Positions 18,001 to 33,000 of a DNA stretch of 64,000 bases are shown here, piece after piece. The stretch is taken from the NCBI GenBank assembly GCA_020636375.1, contig JACJXZ010000003.1:372001-436000 (forward strand), read 5' to 3'. Numbering within the stretch: the first letter of the stretch is position 1; the number at the start of each line of letters is the position of its first letter. The DNA is from Lewinellaceae bacterium. Its GTDB lineage: Bacteria > Bacteroidota > Bacteroidia > Chitinophagales > Saprospiraceae. The notes beneath the pieces are model-generated. The model was not told the origin of the DNA. It worked only from the letters and a program-made list of their open reading frames with translations, and did not search any database. The translations under genes were made by a program, and so were the position numbers.

Positions 18001-21000
18001 GATGACCCAACGGACAACGACCCCGATATGGACGGCGAGCCCGACGACCCCACCGTTTCCAGCCTGGAACAGGGGCCGGTAGTGACGGTCCGCCTGGTCA
18101 ATCCTACTTATGATTGTGGTTCAGAAACCTACTGCCTCGACGTCGAGTACATTTCTGACACTCCCGGACAGGAACTCTTCGGTTCGAACGTCCGCTTCTT
18201 TTACGATGACAGTGAGCTGCAATTCGTAGGCTTCAGCGACTTCCAGGGCGGATACGGGCCCACGATGCCCGACCCGGCGGAGATCACGACCTTCAACCCC
18301 GGCCTGGGGCCGAACGGTTTCACCTTCACCGGCGCTCCGGAATGGGTCAACGGCGCCATTCAGTTGAACGACCCCAATGGCGCGATCACCCTTTCCACTA
18401 CCGAATGGACCAAGATCTTCCAGATCTGCTTTGAAGTGACGGACCCCAATGCGAACCTCAACAACTTCTGCCCGCCGGTCGTGTGGGATTTGGAGGAAAA
18501 CGTGTACGATGGCGGTTTCATCGTCGGTGACGACGGTGTTGTCATCACGGTAGTCAATCCCGACCCGCTTGAAGATTCCTCGCCCACCATCGAGCAGGTA
18601 CAGCACCACAACTGGCAGTACGACGGCATCGCCGGCCTGCCCTATGGCAATACCATCGAGTCGGCCTGCACCGTCATCCGTTGTATCGACCTGTCTTTGA
18701 ACAAACTGGTGGACAATACCACCCCGATGATCGGCAGCCAGGTGGTGTTCACCATCCGTGTGGACAATGCCGGCCCGGACGAAGCCCAGGATGTTGTCGT
18801 CTTTGACCAGCTTCCTTCCGGTTTTACTTATTACAGTGATAATGCAGCCGGAGATTATGATCCCAATACAGGTGAATGGACGATAGGCACCATTCCCGCC
18901 GGCGGTACGGAGATTATGCAGATCACTGCTACCGTCAACCCGGCCGGCGATTACATCAACCTTGCCGAGGTGAGCAACGCCACCGGCGTAGACCCGGATT
19001 CTGAGCCCAATAACGGAGTGGATACGGACGGCGACATGATGGTCATCGACGACCCCGGTGACGAAGACGACGGCGATGGCGCCGGCGTCACGCCTCTGGA
19101 GAGCGCCGACCTGTCTCTCGTCAAAGGCGTATCCGCCAGCCCGTCGGCTACTGCCGGCTCTACCGCCACCTTTACCATTGTCGTTTCCAACGACGGCCCC
19201 AGCGATGCCTCCGGCGTAGCAGTGGAGGATGTCGTGCCCAACGGATACAGCAACATCGCCAACATCTCCGGCGGCGGCATGCTCAGCGGCAACACCATCA
19301 GCTGGAGCAACCTGAGTATCCCGGTAGGCGGCAGCCTTACCTTCACCTTCGACGCCACCATCGAGGCCAGCGGCGACTACATGAACCTGGCCCAGATCAC
19401 CGCCTCCGATCTGCCCGACGTAGATTCGACTCCCGGCAACGGCGTCGACACCGACGGCGACGGCAACGAAGACGATGACCCCGATGACGAAGACGACGGC
19501 GACGGCGCTTCCATCGACCTGATCTTCCTGATCTGCCCGAATGATATCCTGGTGAATAACGAACCCGACAAGTGCGGCGCAAATGTCAACTGGGCACCGC
19601 CCTCCTCTTCGGATAATGTCGGCACAACCGTCATACAGACGGGCGGCCCGGCCTCCGGTTCCTTCTTCCCGGTAGGCGGCCCCACCACGATCACCTATAC
19701 GGCCTACGATGCGGCTGGCAACCCGGTAGCTACCTGCAGCTTTACGGTCACCGTAGCCGACATGCAGCTGCCGGAGATTACCTGCCCGGTTAGCTTTATT
19801 ACAGTAGGCACCAATGGCGGCGATTGTTTCTATACTGCCCAGGGCCTCGATCCTTCCACCAAGGATAACTGTGCGATGAGCAGCCTGACTCATGATTATG
19901 GCGCCGCTCCGAGTAATACGACATTGGATGGCGCTGAATTTCCAGTAGGCATGCATACGGTTACCTGGACAGCCACTGACGTTGCCGGTAACAGCAGTAC
20001 TTGCACCATCGACATTACTGTAGTCGATGATGATGCGCCAACAGTAGCTGGCTGCGCGAGTGATATCAACCTCAGTAACGATCCTGGCCAGTGTGGTGCT
20101 GTAGTTAACTACGCTCCTCCAACCTTCAATGACAACTGTGGTGGAATGAATCAGCCCGGTTTATTGGTGGAAGGCCTGCCCGGCGGAAGTATCTTTCCAA
20201 TAGGTACGACGACCATAACTTACGAATATGCCGATGCTGCCGGCAATACAGCCAGCTGCAGCTTCGACGTAACGATAGAAGACACACAAATTCCCGAGAT
20301 CAATTGTCCGGACAACATCGTAGTCGGAGCTAATGGCACACTTGTCGGCGGCTCCGCTACGATCGAGTCCTTTGGTCCCTGTGGCGTGACCCTTAGTTAT
20401 ACCCCGCCGATCGGCACGGATAACTGCCCCGGCGCTGAAACAGAACTTACCGGCGGCCAGGGCGGCGCCCCCAATGCCTATGAGTACGGCGGTTATTATA
20501 CCGAAACGTACACGGTGGAAGATGCCGCAGGCAACCAGGCCAGCTGCAGCTTCACCATCACGGTCGAAGACCCCGTACAGCCGCAGATCACCTGCCCGCA
20601 GGACATCACGGTAAGCACCGATGCCGGTGCCTGTGATGCTATCGTAACCTATACCAACCCGCTGGGCGGGGACAACTGCCCGGGCTACTCGATCAGCCTG
20701 ACGCAAGGGCTGGCCAGCGGCTCTGCCTTCCCGCTGGGTACGACCACGGTAGAATACACCATCACCGACAATGCGGGCAATGCGGTGAGCTGCTCCTTCG
20801 ACGTGACGGTCGTAGACGGCGGCGCGCCCACCATCGATGTGTGCCCGGCCGATCAAATGGTAACCACCAGCTCGGATGGAACCGGCGACTGCCTGGCCGA
20901 AATCCCCGACTTGAGAGGGCAACTGCAAGCCAGCGATAATTGCACCCCTGCCGGCAGTCTCGTTGTCTCCCAATCTCCCTCTCCCGGCGTCTCCTTCAGC

Positions 21001-24000
21001 GGTGCCCACGGCGATGAGCAGGTGATAACCCTGACGGTGACGGACGCCAACGGCAATGCCTCGACATGCTCGGCAACCGTGACGTTAACAGATGATGAAA
21101 ACCCGGGTATCGACTGCTCGCAGATCGTTACCGATCGTTCCGCCGCTCCGGGCCAGTGCAGCTTCACCATGCCTGGCGCCGGTTTCGACCCCATCTTCAG
21201 CGATAATTGTAACGCAACCATATACCATAACTATGCCCCGGCGCCGAACACCCATACATTGGCCGGCGCCACCTTCCCGCTGGGTACCACTTCGGTCATC
21301 TGGACGGTGGAAGACGAGAACGGGCAAACGGCCAGCTGCATGATTGACATCACCATTACTGATGATGAAGATCCGGTAGCTATGTGCGTACCGGACCTGA
21401 CGGTAGTGTTGGACGGTTCCGGTTCCTTCCAGATACCGGTAAGCCTGGTCGACCTGGGCAGCTGGGACAATTGCGGCCCGCTGGCCAGCAAGCTCATCAG
21501 CCTGGACGGAGTTAACTTTGGCGCCCTGGCTACTGTCGACTGTGACGATACCGGCGCACCGGTAACCGTTACTCTGGAAGTGGAAGACCAATCCGGCAAT
21601 ACCAGCACCTGCACCGTATCGGTAACGGTACTGGATAATGAAGTGCCGGACATCACCTGCCCGGACGATATCTTTACCTTTACCGATGCGGGCCTGTGCT
21701 CGGCAACGGTAGGTGGCATCGCTCCTTCCGGACAGGATAACTGTTCTTTCATTATTGATTACAGCCTGTCGGGCGCCACTGCCGGAAGCGGTAGTGATGA
21801 CGCTTCGGGTACAGCTTTCAATACCGGAACGACAGTAGTAACCTATACGATCACCGACAACAGCAACAACAGCGCCAGCTGCAGCTTCCTGGTGCTGGTG
21901 GATGACAGTGAAGCGCCGGTAGCGGCACAGTGCCCCGCCAGCCCGCTCACGGTTTCCAGTGACGCCAATGCCTGTGGCGCCCTGGTTACCTACCTCGACC
22001 CGCTATTCGATGACAATTGCGATGGGGCCAACCTGAACGGTACGCTGGTGGATGGGCTGCCCAGTGGCTCTACCTTCCCGGTAGGCACGACGACAGTAAC
22101 GTATGAATACACCGATGCTGCCGGCAATACGGCCCAGTGCAGCTTTGATGTTGTGGTGGAAGACATTACCGAACCCTTCTTTGTGAGCTGCCCCACGGAC
22201 ATCGTGGTGCAGATTCAGAACGGCACGCCGGTAGTAACCAGCGGTTCGGCCAATATTTCCAGCTTCGGCCCCTGTGGCGTAACCCTGGGTTATACCGCTC
22301 CGGTTGGCACCGATAACTGCCCGGGCTGGGAGGTAGAACTCGTATTTGGCAGCGGCGCCAGCCCGCAGTTCTACAGCTACAACGGTACGTATACCGAATT
22401 GTACCAGGTTGAGGATGCCTCGGGCAATACCGCCCAGTGTTCCTTCACCATTATGGTTGAAGACCTGACCGCGCCGGTCCTCACCTGCCCGGATGACTAC
22501 ACGGTCACTACCGATCCCGGTGCCTGCGAGGCGGTAGTGGATTACAGCCTGCCGTTCGCGGACGACAACTGCCCGGGATATACCCTGACGCAGCTTTCCG
22601 GCCCGGCCTCAGGCGCTTCCTTCCCGCTGGGAACCACCACGGTGAGCTTCCAGGTAACCGACAACATGGGCAACAGCACCACCTGCTCCTTTGATATAAC
22701 GGTAGCAGATGGCGAAGCGCCGGAGATACTGGCTTGCGCTCCGGATCAGGATGTGCTTACCAGCTCTGAAGGTACTGGCGATTGCCAGGCCGAGGTGCCG
22801 GACTTGACGGGCCAGGTAGGCGCCACGGACAACTGCACGGCTTCCGGAAGCTTGACGATAACGCAATCTCCGGCACCAGGCACGCTGTTTGGCGGCAGCC
22901 ACGGCGATGAGCAAATAGTAACGATAACGGTAACCGACGCTACCGGCAATACCTCGGTATGCTCGGCAACCTTGACGTTGGTGGATGACGAAAGCCCCAT
23001 GCTCGACTGCACGGCCATCCCCACGTCCCTGGGTACGGATGCGAGCTACTGTGCGCACTTTGTCAGCGGCACGGGCCTTGACCCGAGCTGGGCCGACAAC
23101 TGCGGCGCCACGCTGTCCCACAACTTCGCCCCTGCCCCGTCGAGTACGACGCTGAACGGCGCCCACCTGCCGACAGGGCAAACCACAGTGGTATGGACGG
23201 TAACCGACGAGAACGGCAACAGCGATCAGTGTGTGGTAACCTACACGGTAACCGACGACGACGCTCCGCAGGCCATCTGCCAGCCCAACCTGGTGATAAC
23301 CCTGGCCGGCAACGGCGAGTACGTGCTCCCGGTAACGGCGGTGAACAACGGCTCTACGGATAACTGCGGTATCGTAAGCACCACCATCAACGGCGGCAGC
23401 AGCATTACCTTTACCTGCGCCGATGTGGGCGGCCCCATACCGGTAACGCTGACAGTAACGGATGCAGAGGGCAATGCCTCGGCATGCTCGGCAACCGTAA
23501 CGGTCCTGGATGTACAGGTACCGCAATTCACCTGCCCGACGGACGTCGAAGTAAGTGCGGATGCCGGCCAATGCTCTGCCGTAGTAGATGGCATCGCCCC
23601 GCAGTTCGCCAACGACAACTGCCCGGCGGATGTCGCCTACACGCTGAGCGGCGCTACTTCCGGTAGCGGCAACAACGACGCCTCCGGCACAACGTTCAAC
23701 GCAGGCACCACGACGGTAACCTATACGTATACAGACGAGAGCGGCAACAGCGCTACGTGCTCCTTCGAAGTCACCGTAGAAGACGACGAAGCGCCGGCCC
23801 TGGATTGCAGCAATATCGACCCGGTACGGCCGGCAGCTGCCGACGAATGCAGCTTTACGATGGGCGGCACGGGCTTCGACCCCACGTGGGCGGACAACTG
23901 CCCGGGCGGTACGCTTTACAACGATTACAACTACAGCAGCAGCCTTGCCGGGGAAACCTTCCCGGTAGGCGTTACGCAAGTAACGTGGACGGCAGTAGAT

Positions 24001-27000
24001 GCGTCCGGCAACGAAAGCAGCTGTACGATAGACATAACGATAGAAGACACGCAGGAGCCGGCGGTGGACTGCTCCGGCATCCCCACATCGGTAACCGCCG
24101 ATGCGGGTCAGTGCAGCTACTCTATCCTGGGCAGCGGCTATGACCCGGCCTTCAGCGACAACTGCGATGCCTCTATTGCGCACGACTACGCCTTTGCGCC
24201 CAACCCGTGGACGCTGAGCGGCGCCACGCTCCCGGCCGGCACCACCACCATCACGTGGACGGTAACGGATGATTCCGGCAATGCCTCGGCATGCTCGGCA
24301 ACCATTATCGTGACGGACGGCAGCGCGCCGAGCTTTGTGAACTGCCCGGCAGATATTGTGGTAGGCGTAGATGTAGACCAGTGTGAGGCGAATGTGAACT
24401 TCCCCACGCCAGTAGCCGAAGACGCCTGTGGCGTAACGGTTACACAGACGGGCGGGCTGCCGAGCGGCTCGATGTTCCCGGTCGGCACCACGGCCATTGA
24501 GTTTACGGCCACGGACGCGGCGGGCAACAGTACTACCTGTACCTTCAATGTGGTAGTGGAAGAGACGCAGCTGCCTACGGCGGTATGCCAGGACATCACG
24601 GTGTACCTGGATGTCAACGGCGATGCCACCATCGTAGCTGCCGATGTAGACGGCGGCAGCTTCGACAACTGCACGGCGGCAGCCAACCTGCAACTGGCCA
24701 TCGACAACGGCAACTTCGACTGCGCCGACATAGGCGACAACATCGTCACGCTGACGGTAACGGACGAGGCAGGCAATGCCTCGGTTTGCTCGGCAACCGT
24801 GACGGTAGCAGACGATATTGCCCCGAGCTTCACCTGCCCGGATCCGGTTTCCGTAGTGGGGTGTGATGCCCTGATCCCTGACCTGATTAGCCAATTGACG
24901 GCCACTGACAACTGTGCCGGCAACCTCACTATTACTCAGAACCCGGTAGCGGGAACGGACTTCGGAAATGCTGTAGGCCAAACTGTAGACGTCACCATAA
25001 CCGTGACGGACGCCGCCGGAAATACGGCCAGCTGTATCGTGCCGGTCAGCATTACCAGTGACGGTTCCCTACAGTTTGACAATTGCCCGGCTGACTTCAC
25101 CGTGAATAATGACCCGGACAAGTGCGGCGCCAACGTATGGTGGGCAATACCCACTGCCAGTGATGAATGCGTCGACCTGACCGTAACGCAGATCGGCGGC
25201 CCGGCGCCGGGTTCCTTTATTGCTGTGGGCAGCCCGCAGCTGATTACCTATGAGGCGAGCGACCCTGGTGGCAACTCCGTCACGTGCAGCTTCACCGTGA
25301 CGGTGGCTGACATGCAGCTGCCGGATATTGCCTGCCCGGCAAACTTCATTACCTTTGGCACCAACGGCGGCAACTGCTCCTATACGGTACAGGGCGGACA
25401 GCTCGACCCGGCTTCCAGCGACAACTGTAGCCTGAGCAGCCTGGAGCATGACTATGCCGGCGCTCCGAGCAGCACTACTCTGGATGGCGCTGAATTCCCG
25501 GTAGGGATGCATACCGTTACCTGGACGGCGGTCGACGCTGCCGGCAATGCCTCGGCATGCTCGGCAACCATAACGGTGGAAGACGACGATGCGCCGGTAG
25601 TATCCAATTGCCCGGCGGATATCACGATGCCCAATGAAACGGGCCAGTGCGGCGCGGTGGCAACTTATGCAGCGCCTACGTTCAACGACAACTGCGGCGG
25701 CATGGGCCAGCCCGGCACCCTGGTGGAAGGGCTGCCCAGCGGCGCCTTCTTCCCGGTAGGAAGTACAATAGTAACTTATGAATATACCGATGCAGTCGGC
25801 AATACGGCCAGCTGTAGCTTCGAAGTAACGATAGAAGATACGCAAATTCCTGAGATCACATGTCCGAACAACATCGTAGTCGGTGCTGATGGTACTATCA
25901 CCAACGGTGCCGCTACTGTTGTTTCTTTCGGCCCCTGTGGCGTGACGCTCAGCTATACTGCCCCGGTAGGCACGGATAACTGCCCCGGCGCGGAGACAGA
26001 ACTCGCCGGCGGGCAAGGCAGTGCACCGAACTTCTACGAGTACGGCGGTTTCTACACGGAGACCTATACCGTAGAGGATGCCGCAGGCAACCAGGCAACC
26101 TGCAGCTTTACCATCACGGTAGAAGACCCGGTACCGCCGCAGATTACCTGCCCGCAGGACATCACGGTAAGCACCGGTGCCGGCACGTGTGACGCGGAGG
26201 TGGTATATACCTACCCCTTAGGCTTCGACAACTGCCCGGGTTACAACATTAGCCTGACGCAAGGCATTGCCAGTGGAGCAGCCTTCCCCCTGGGCACGAC
26301 GACAGTAGAATATACGATCACCGACGATATGGGTAATACTACCAGCTGTAGCTTTGACGTGACGGTCGTTGATGGCGGCGCACCTTCCATCGATGTGTGC
26401 CCGGCCGACCAGAGTGTAGCTACCAGTTCGGACGGCAGCGGCGACTGCCTGGCGGAAGTTCCCGATTTGACCGGGCAACTGCAAGCCAGCGATAATTGCA
26501 CCCCTGCTGGCAGTCTCGTTGTCTCCCAATCTCCCTCTCCCGGCGTCTCCTTCGGCGGCGCCCATGGCGACGAGCAGGCGGTAACCCTGACGGTGACGGA
26601 CGCCAATGGCAACAGCACGAGCTGTGAGGTGGTAATCACCCTGGAAGACGACGAAAGCCCAAGCATCGACTGCAGCAACATCGTGCTGAGCCACAGTGCC
26701 GATGCTGGCGATTGCAGCTACCAGGCCAGCGGCAACAGCCTCCACCCGGATTGGGATGACAACTGTTCAGCTACCCTGTCGCACGATTATGCCCCGACCC
26801 CGGCCAGCCACACCCTCGACGGCGCCATCCTGCCGGTGGGCACGACGGATATCACCTGGACAATAACAGACGCCAACGACAATAGCGCCTCTTGTACGGT
26901 TACTTATACGGTTACGGACGATGAGGCCCCCACGGCGCTTTGTGTACCATCTCTGACCGTAGCCCTGGACGGCTCCGGCCAGTACCAGGTAGCAGCCAGC

Positions 27001-30000
27001 GCCATTGATTTGGGCAGCTGGGACAACTGCGGTGCCCTGGGCAGCGCCCTGGTGAGCCTGGATGGGGTGAACTTCGCCAGCGAAGCAGGCCTGGATTGCA
27101 ACGATACCGGCGCTGCCGTAGCGGTGACGCTGCAGGTAACCGACCAGTCCGGCAACACCTCCACCTGCTCCACCAACGTGATGGTGCTGGACAACGAGGT
27201 GCCGCAGGTATCTTGCCCGGGCAATGTATCGGCATCTACGGATGCGGGCCAGTGCTCGGCCCTGGTGGTTGGCATAGCGCCTACGTTTGCCAATGACAAT
27301 TGCGATTACAGCATAACTTATACTTTATCCGGCGCCACTGCCGGCAGCGGCAGCGATGACGCTTCCGGTGAAACCTTCAACGTAGGAGTTACCACGGTAA
27401 CCTACACGATAACGGACGGCAGCGGCAACTCAGCCAGCTGTAGCTTTCTGGTGCTGGTGGATGACAATGAAGCGCCGGCAGCGGCCCAGTGCCCGCCCAG
27501 CCCGCTCACTTTTGACAGTGAGGTGAATATCTGCGGCAAGGTAGTCACCTACCAAACGCCGCTGTTCAGCGACAACTGCGCCGGCGGCAGCCTTCCCGGC
27601 ACTTTGGTATCCGGCCTGCCGAGCGGGGCGCAGTTCCCGGTAGGCACGACGACAGTGGTTTACGAATACACGGATGCTGCCGGCAACACGGCCCAGTGCA
27701 GCTTTGATATAGTAATAGAAGACAACTTTGCCCCGAGCCTGAACTGCCCGGCGGATATCGTAGTGCAAATCCAGAACGGCGTGCCGGTAGTAACGAGCGG
27801 CTCTGCCCTGGTATCGGGCTTTGGCCCGTGCGGGGTGACGCTGAGCTACACAGCGCCAGTGGGCAGTGACAACTGCCCGGGCTGGGAGGTAGAATTGCTT
27901 TCCGGCAACGGCGCCAGCCCGCAGTTCTACAGCTACAACGGCACGTATACGGAAGTATACCAGGTAGAAGACGCCTCGGGCAATACGGCCCAGTGCAGCT
28001 TCACCATCATGGTGGAAGACCTGACGGCGCCGGTACTCACCTGCCCGGATGACATCACTGTCACTACCGATCCCGGCCTGTGCGAAGCGGAGGTAGGCTA
28101 CAGCCTGCCGTTCGCGGCGGACAACTGCCCGGGCTACACCCTGGCGCAGCTGTCGGGCCCGGCCTCGGGCGCTTCCTTCCCGCTGGGAACCACCACGGTG
28201 AGCTTCCAGGTAACCGACAACATGGGCAACAGCACCACCTGCTCCTTTGATATAACGGTAGCAGATGGCGAAGCGCCGGAGATACTGGTATGTGCCCCGG
28301 GTCAGGATGTCCTTACCAGCTCTGATGGTACTGGCGATTGCCAGGCCGAAGTGCCGGACTTGACGGGCCAGGTAGGGGCTACGGATAACTGTACGGCTTC
28401 CGGCAGCTTGACGATAACGCAAACTCCAGCCGCAGGCACGCTCTTTGGCGGCGCCCACGGCGATGAGCAAATAGTAACGATAACGGTAACGGACGCCGAA
28501 GGCAACAGCACTACTTGCGAAGTAGTACTCACCCTGGTGGATGATGAAAGCCCCATGCTCGACTGCACGGCCATCCCCACGTCCCTGGGTACGGATGCCA
28601 GCTACTGCGCGCACTTTGTCAGCGGCACGGGCCTTGACCCGAGCTGGGCCGACAACTGCGGTGCCACGCTGTCCCACAACTTCGCCCCTGCCCCGTCGAG
28701 TACGACGCTGAACGGCGCCCACCTGCCGACAGGGCAAACCACAGTGGTATGGACGGTAACCGACGAGAACGGCAACAGCGATCAGTGTGTGGTAACCTAC
28801 ACGGTAACCGACGACGACGCTCCGCAGGCCATCTGCCAGCCTAACCTGGTGATAACCCTGGCCGGCAACGGCGAGTACGTGCTCCCGGTAACGGCGGTGA
28901 ACAACGGTTCAACGGACAACTGCGGCATCGTAAGCACCACCATCAACGGCGGCAGCAGCATTACCTTTACCTGCGCCGATGTGGGCGGCCCCATACCGGT
29001 AACGCTGACAGTAACGGATGCAGAGGGCAATGCCTCGGCATGCTCGGCAACCGTAACGGTACTGGATGTACAGGTGCCGCAGCTCACCTGCCCGACGGAC
29101 GTAGAGGTAAGCGCCGGTGCGGGCCAATGCTCTGCCATAGTGGATGGCATCGCCCCGCAGTTCGCCAACGACAACTGCCCGGCGGATGTCGCCTACACGC
29201 TGAGCGGCGCTACTTCCGGTAGCGGCAACAACGACGCCTCCGGCACAACGTTCAACGCAGGCACCACGACGGTAACCTATACCTATACCGACGAGAGCGG
29301 CAACAGCGCCACGTGCTCCTTCGAGGTCATCGTAGAAGACGACGAAGCGCCGGCCCTGGACTGCTCGGGCATCAACCCGGTACGGCCGGCAGCTGCCGAC
29401 GAATGCAGCTTTACGATGGGCGGCACAGGCTTTGACCCCACGTGGGCCGACAACTGCCCGGGCGGTACGCTTTACAACGATTACAACTACAGCAGCAGCC
29501 TTGCCGGGGAAACCTTCCCGGCAGGCGTTACGCAGGTAACCTGGACGGCCGTGGATGCGTCCGGCAACGAAAGCAGCTGTACGATTGACATAACGATAGA
29601 AGACGCGCAGGCGCCGGCGGTGGACTGCTCCGGCATCCCCACTACGGCTGTGGCCGATGCGGGCCAGTGCAGCTACTCTATCCTGGGCAGCGGCTATGAC
29701 CCGGCCTTCAGCGACAATTGCGATGCGAGCATTACGCATGATTACGCCTTTGCGCCCAACCCGTGGACGCTGAGCGGCGCCACGCTGCCCGTCGGCTCCA
29801 CCACCATTACGTGGACGGTAACGGATGATTCCGGCAATGCCTCGGCATGCTCGGCAACCATTATCGTAACGGACGGCGATGCGCCGAGCTTTGTGAACTG
29901 CCCGGCAGATATTGTGGTAGGCGTAGATGTAGACCAGTGTGAGGCGAATGTGAATTTCCCCACGCCGGTAGCCGAAGACGCCTGTGGCGTGACGGTTACG

Positions 30001-33000
30001 CAGACGGGCGGCCTGCCGAGTGGCTCGATGTTCCCGGTCGGCACCACGGCCATTGAGTTTATGGCCACGGACGCGGCGGGCAACAGTACTACCTGTACCT
30101 TCAATGTGGTAGTGGAAGAGACGCAGCTGCCTACGGCGGTATGCCAGGACATCACGGTGTTCCTGGATGCCAACGGCGATGCCACCATCGTAGCGGCCGA
30201 TGTAGACGGCGGCAGCTTCGACAACTGCACCGCTGCTGGCAGCCTGCAACTGGCCATCGACAACGGCAACTTCGACTGCGCCGACATAGGCGACAACATT
30301 GTCACGCTGACGGTAACGGACGAGGCAGGCAATGCCTCGGTTTGCTCGGCAACCGTGACGGTAGCAGACGATATTGCCCCGAGCTTCACCTGCCCGGCTC
30401 CGGTAACGGTATCGGGTTGTGATGCCCTGGTGCCCGACCTGGTGAGCCAGCTTACGGCTACCGACAACTGTGCCGGCAGCCTTACCATTACTCAAAACCC
30501 GGTAGCGGGAACGGACTTCGGCAACATGTCGGGCCAAACCCTGGATGTTACCATCACCGTGACGGATGCAGCGGGCAACAGCACTTCCTGTGTGGTACCC
30601 GTAACGATCGACGACAACGCCCCGCCGGCGTTCAGCAACTGCCCGGCAGATATTGTCGTGAGTGTGGATGCCGGCCAGTGTGAAGCCAATGTGAATTTCC
30701 CCACACCAGTAGCCATTGACGGCTGCGGTGCGGTGACGGTCACTCAGACGAGCGGCCTGCCCAGTGGCGCCATGTTCCCGGTCGGAACAACCACCATCGG
30801 GTTCACAGCCACGGATGCCGCCGGCAACAGTGTCTTCTGCACCTTCGATGTAGAAGTGCAGGAGACGGAGTTGCCCACAGCGGTATGCCAGGACATCACG
30901 GTATCTCTGGATGCCAGCGGTTCTGTCACCGTATTGCCGGCCGATGTGGACGGCGGCAGCTATGACAACTGTCAGGTGGCCAGCCTTGCGTTCGAACTGG
31001 GCCCAATCATCGTCGGACAGATGAGTTTCGGCTGTAATGCCCTGGGCGACAACAATATCGTCCTGCGGGTGGTTGATGCAGCTGGCAACAGAGATAATTG
31101 CGTAGCCACGGTAACCGTGATCGATGACATCAGCCCGAGCTTTACCTGCCCCGATCCGGTAACGGTACCGGGATGCAATGCGGTCATTCCCGACCTCACT
31201 ACTTTGGTGAATGCTACGGATAACTGTCCCAGTGGATTGACGGTTACCCAGAGTGTCCCCGCCGGACTGAACTTCGGCAGTATGAACGGCCAGTCGGTGA
31301 ACATCACGTTAACGGTGACGGACGCCAGTGGCAACGCTACCAGCTGTGTCGTACCGGTTACGGTCGATGATGACGTACCCCCGGCATTTACCAATTGCCC
31401 GGCTGACATTACGATCAACAACGACCCCGACAAGTGTGGTGCCAATGTATGGTGGGCGGCTCCGACGGCCATGGACAACTGCACCGGCCTGACAGTCGGC
31501 CAGGCCAGCGGCCCGGCACCCGGCTCCTTTATCGCCGTAGGCAGCCCGCAAACGGTCACGTACGAAGCAACAGATGGTGATGGCAATTCCGTTACCTGCA
31601 GCTTTATGGTCACCGTGGAAGACATGCAACTGCCTGACCTCAGCTGCCCGGTAAGCTTCATCACCTTCGACACCAACAACGGCAACTGCTCGTACACCGT
31701 TCAGAGCGGCATGCTTGACCCGGATGCTTCCGACAACTGCGCTGTGACCGGCCTGACGCACAATTACGCAGCTGCGCCCAGCGCCGCGACCCTGGATGGG
31801 GCATCCTTCCCCGAAGGAATGACTACTGTTGTCTGGACCGCCGTTGATGCAGCTGGCAATAGCATCAGCTGTACCATGGACATCATGGTGGAAGATGACG
31901 ATGCACCGGTAGTGGCAGATTGCCCGGCTGATATCAATACCGGCAACGACGCCGGCGAGTGTGGCGCTATCGTTAACTACGATGCCCCTGTCTTCAACGA
32001 CAACTGTGGCGGAACGAACCTTTCCGGCACTTTGGTGGGAGGCTTGCCCAGTGGTGCCCTCTTCCCGGTTGGAACGACCACAGTCACTTACGAATACACC
32101 GATGCTGCCGGCAATACAGCCAACTGCAGCTTCGATGTGACCATAACAGATACACAAATTCCTGATATTTCATGTCCGGACAATATCGTAGTGGGCGCCA
32201 ATGGCAGCCTGCTCAGCGGCACCGCTACGATAGCGTCCTTTGGCCCCTGTGGCGTAACCCTGAGCTACATAGCTCCGGCAGGTTCCGACAATTGCTCCGG
32301 CGCGGCCACCTCGCTGACCAGCGGCCTGGGCACCGGCCCGAACTATTATGCCTACGGTGGTTTCTACACGGAGACCTACACCGTGACGGACGCATCCGGG
32401 CAAATGGCTACCTGTAGTTTCACAGTTACAGTAGAAGATCCGGTGCCGCCGCAGATCACCTGCCCGCAGGATATCACAGTGGCTACCAATCCTGGTACGT
32501 GCGATGCTATCGTAACCTATAGCAACCCGCTGGGTGGAGACAACTGCCCGGGTTACAGCATCAGCCTGACGCAGGGCCTGCCCAGTGGTTCGCCCTTCCC
32601 GCTGGGCACGACAACGGTTGAATTCACCATCACCGATGGAATGGGCAATGCCGTGAGCTGTACCTTCGACGTTACTGTCGAGGATAGCGGCGCACCCACC
32701 ATCGACGTATGCCCGGCCGATCAAACGGTGGCTACCAGCTCGGACGGCAACGGCGACTGCCTGGCGGAAGTCCCGGATCTTACCGGACAACTCCAGGCCA
32801 GCGACAACTGTACGGCTGCCGGCAGCCTGCTGATTAGCCAGAGCCCGGCCGCCGGCACGCTCTTCGGCGGCACCCATGGCGATGAGCAGGTGGTAACCCT
32901 GACGGTGACCGACGCCAACGGCAATGCCTCGACCTGCTCGGCAACCGTGACGGTAACGGATGATGAGAACCCAACCATCGATTGCAGCAGCATTGCCCTG

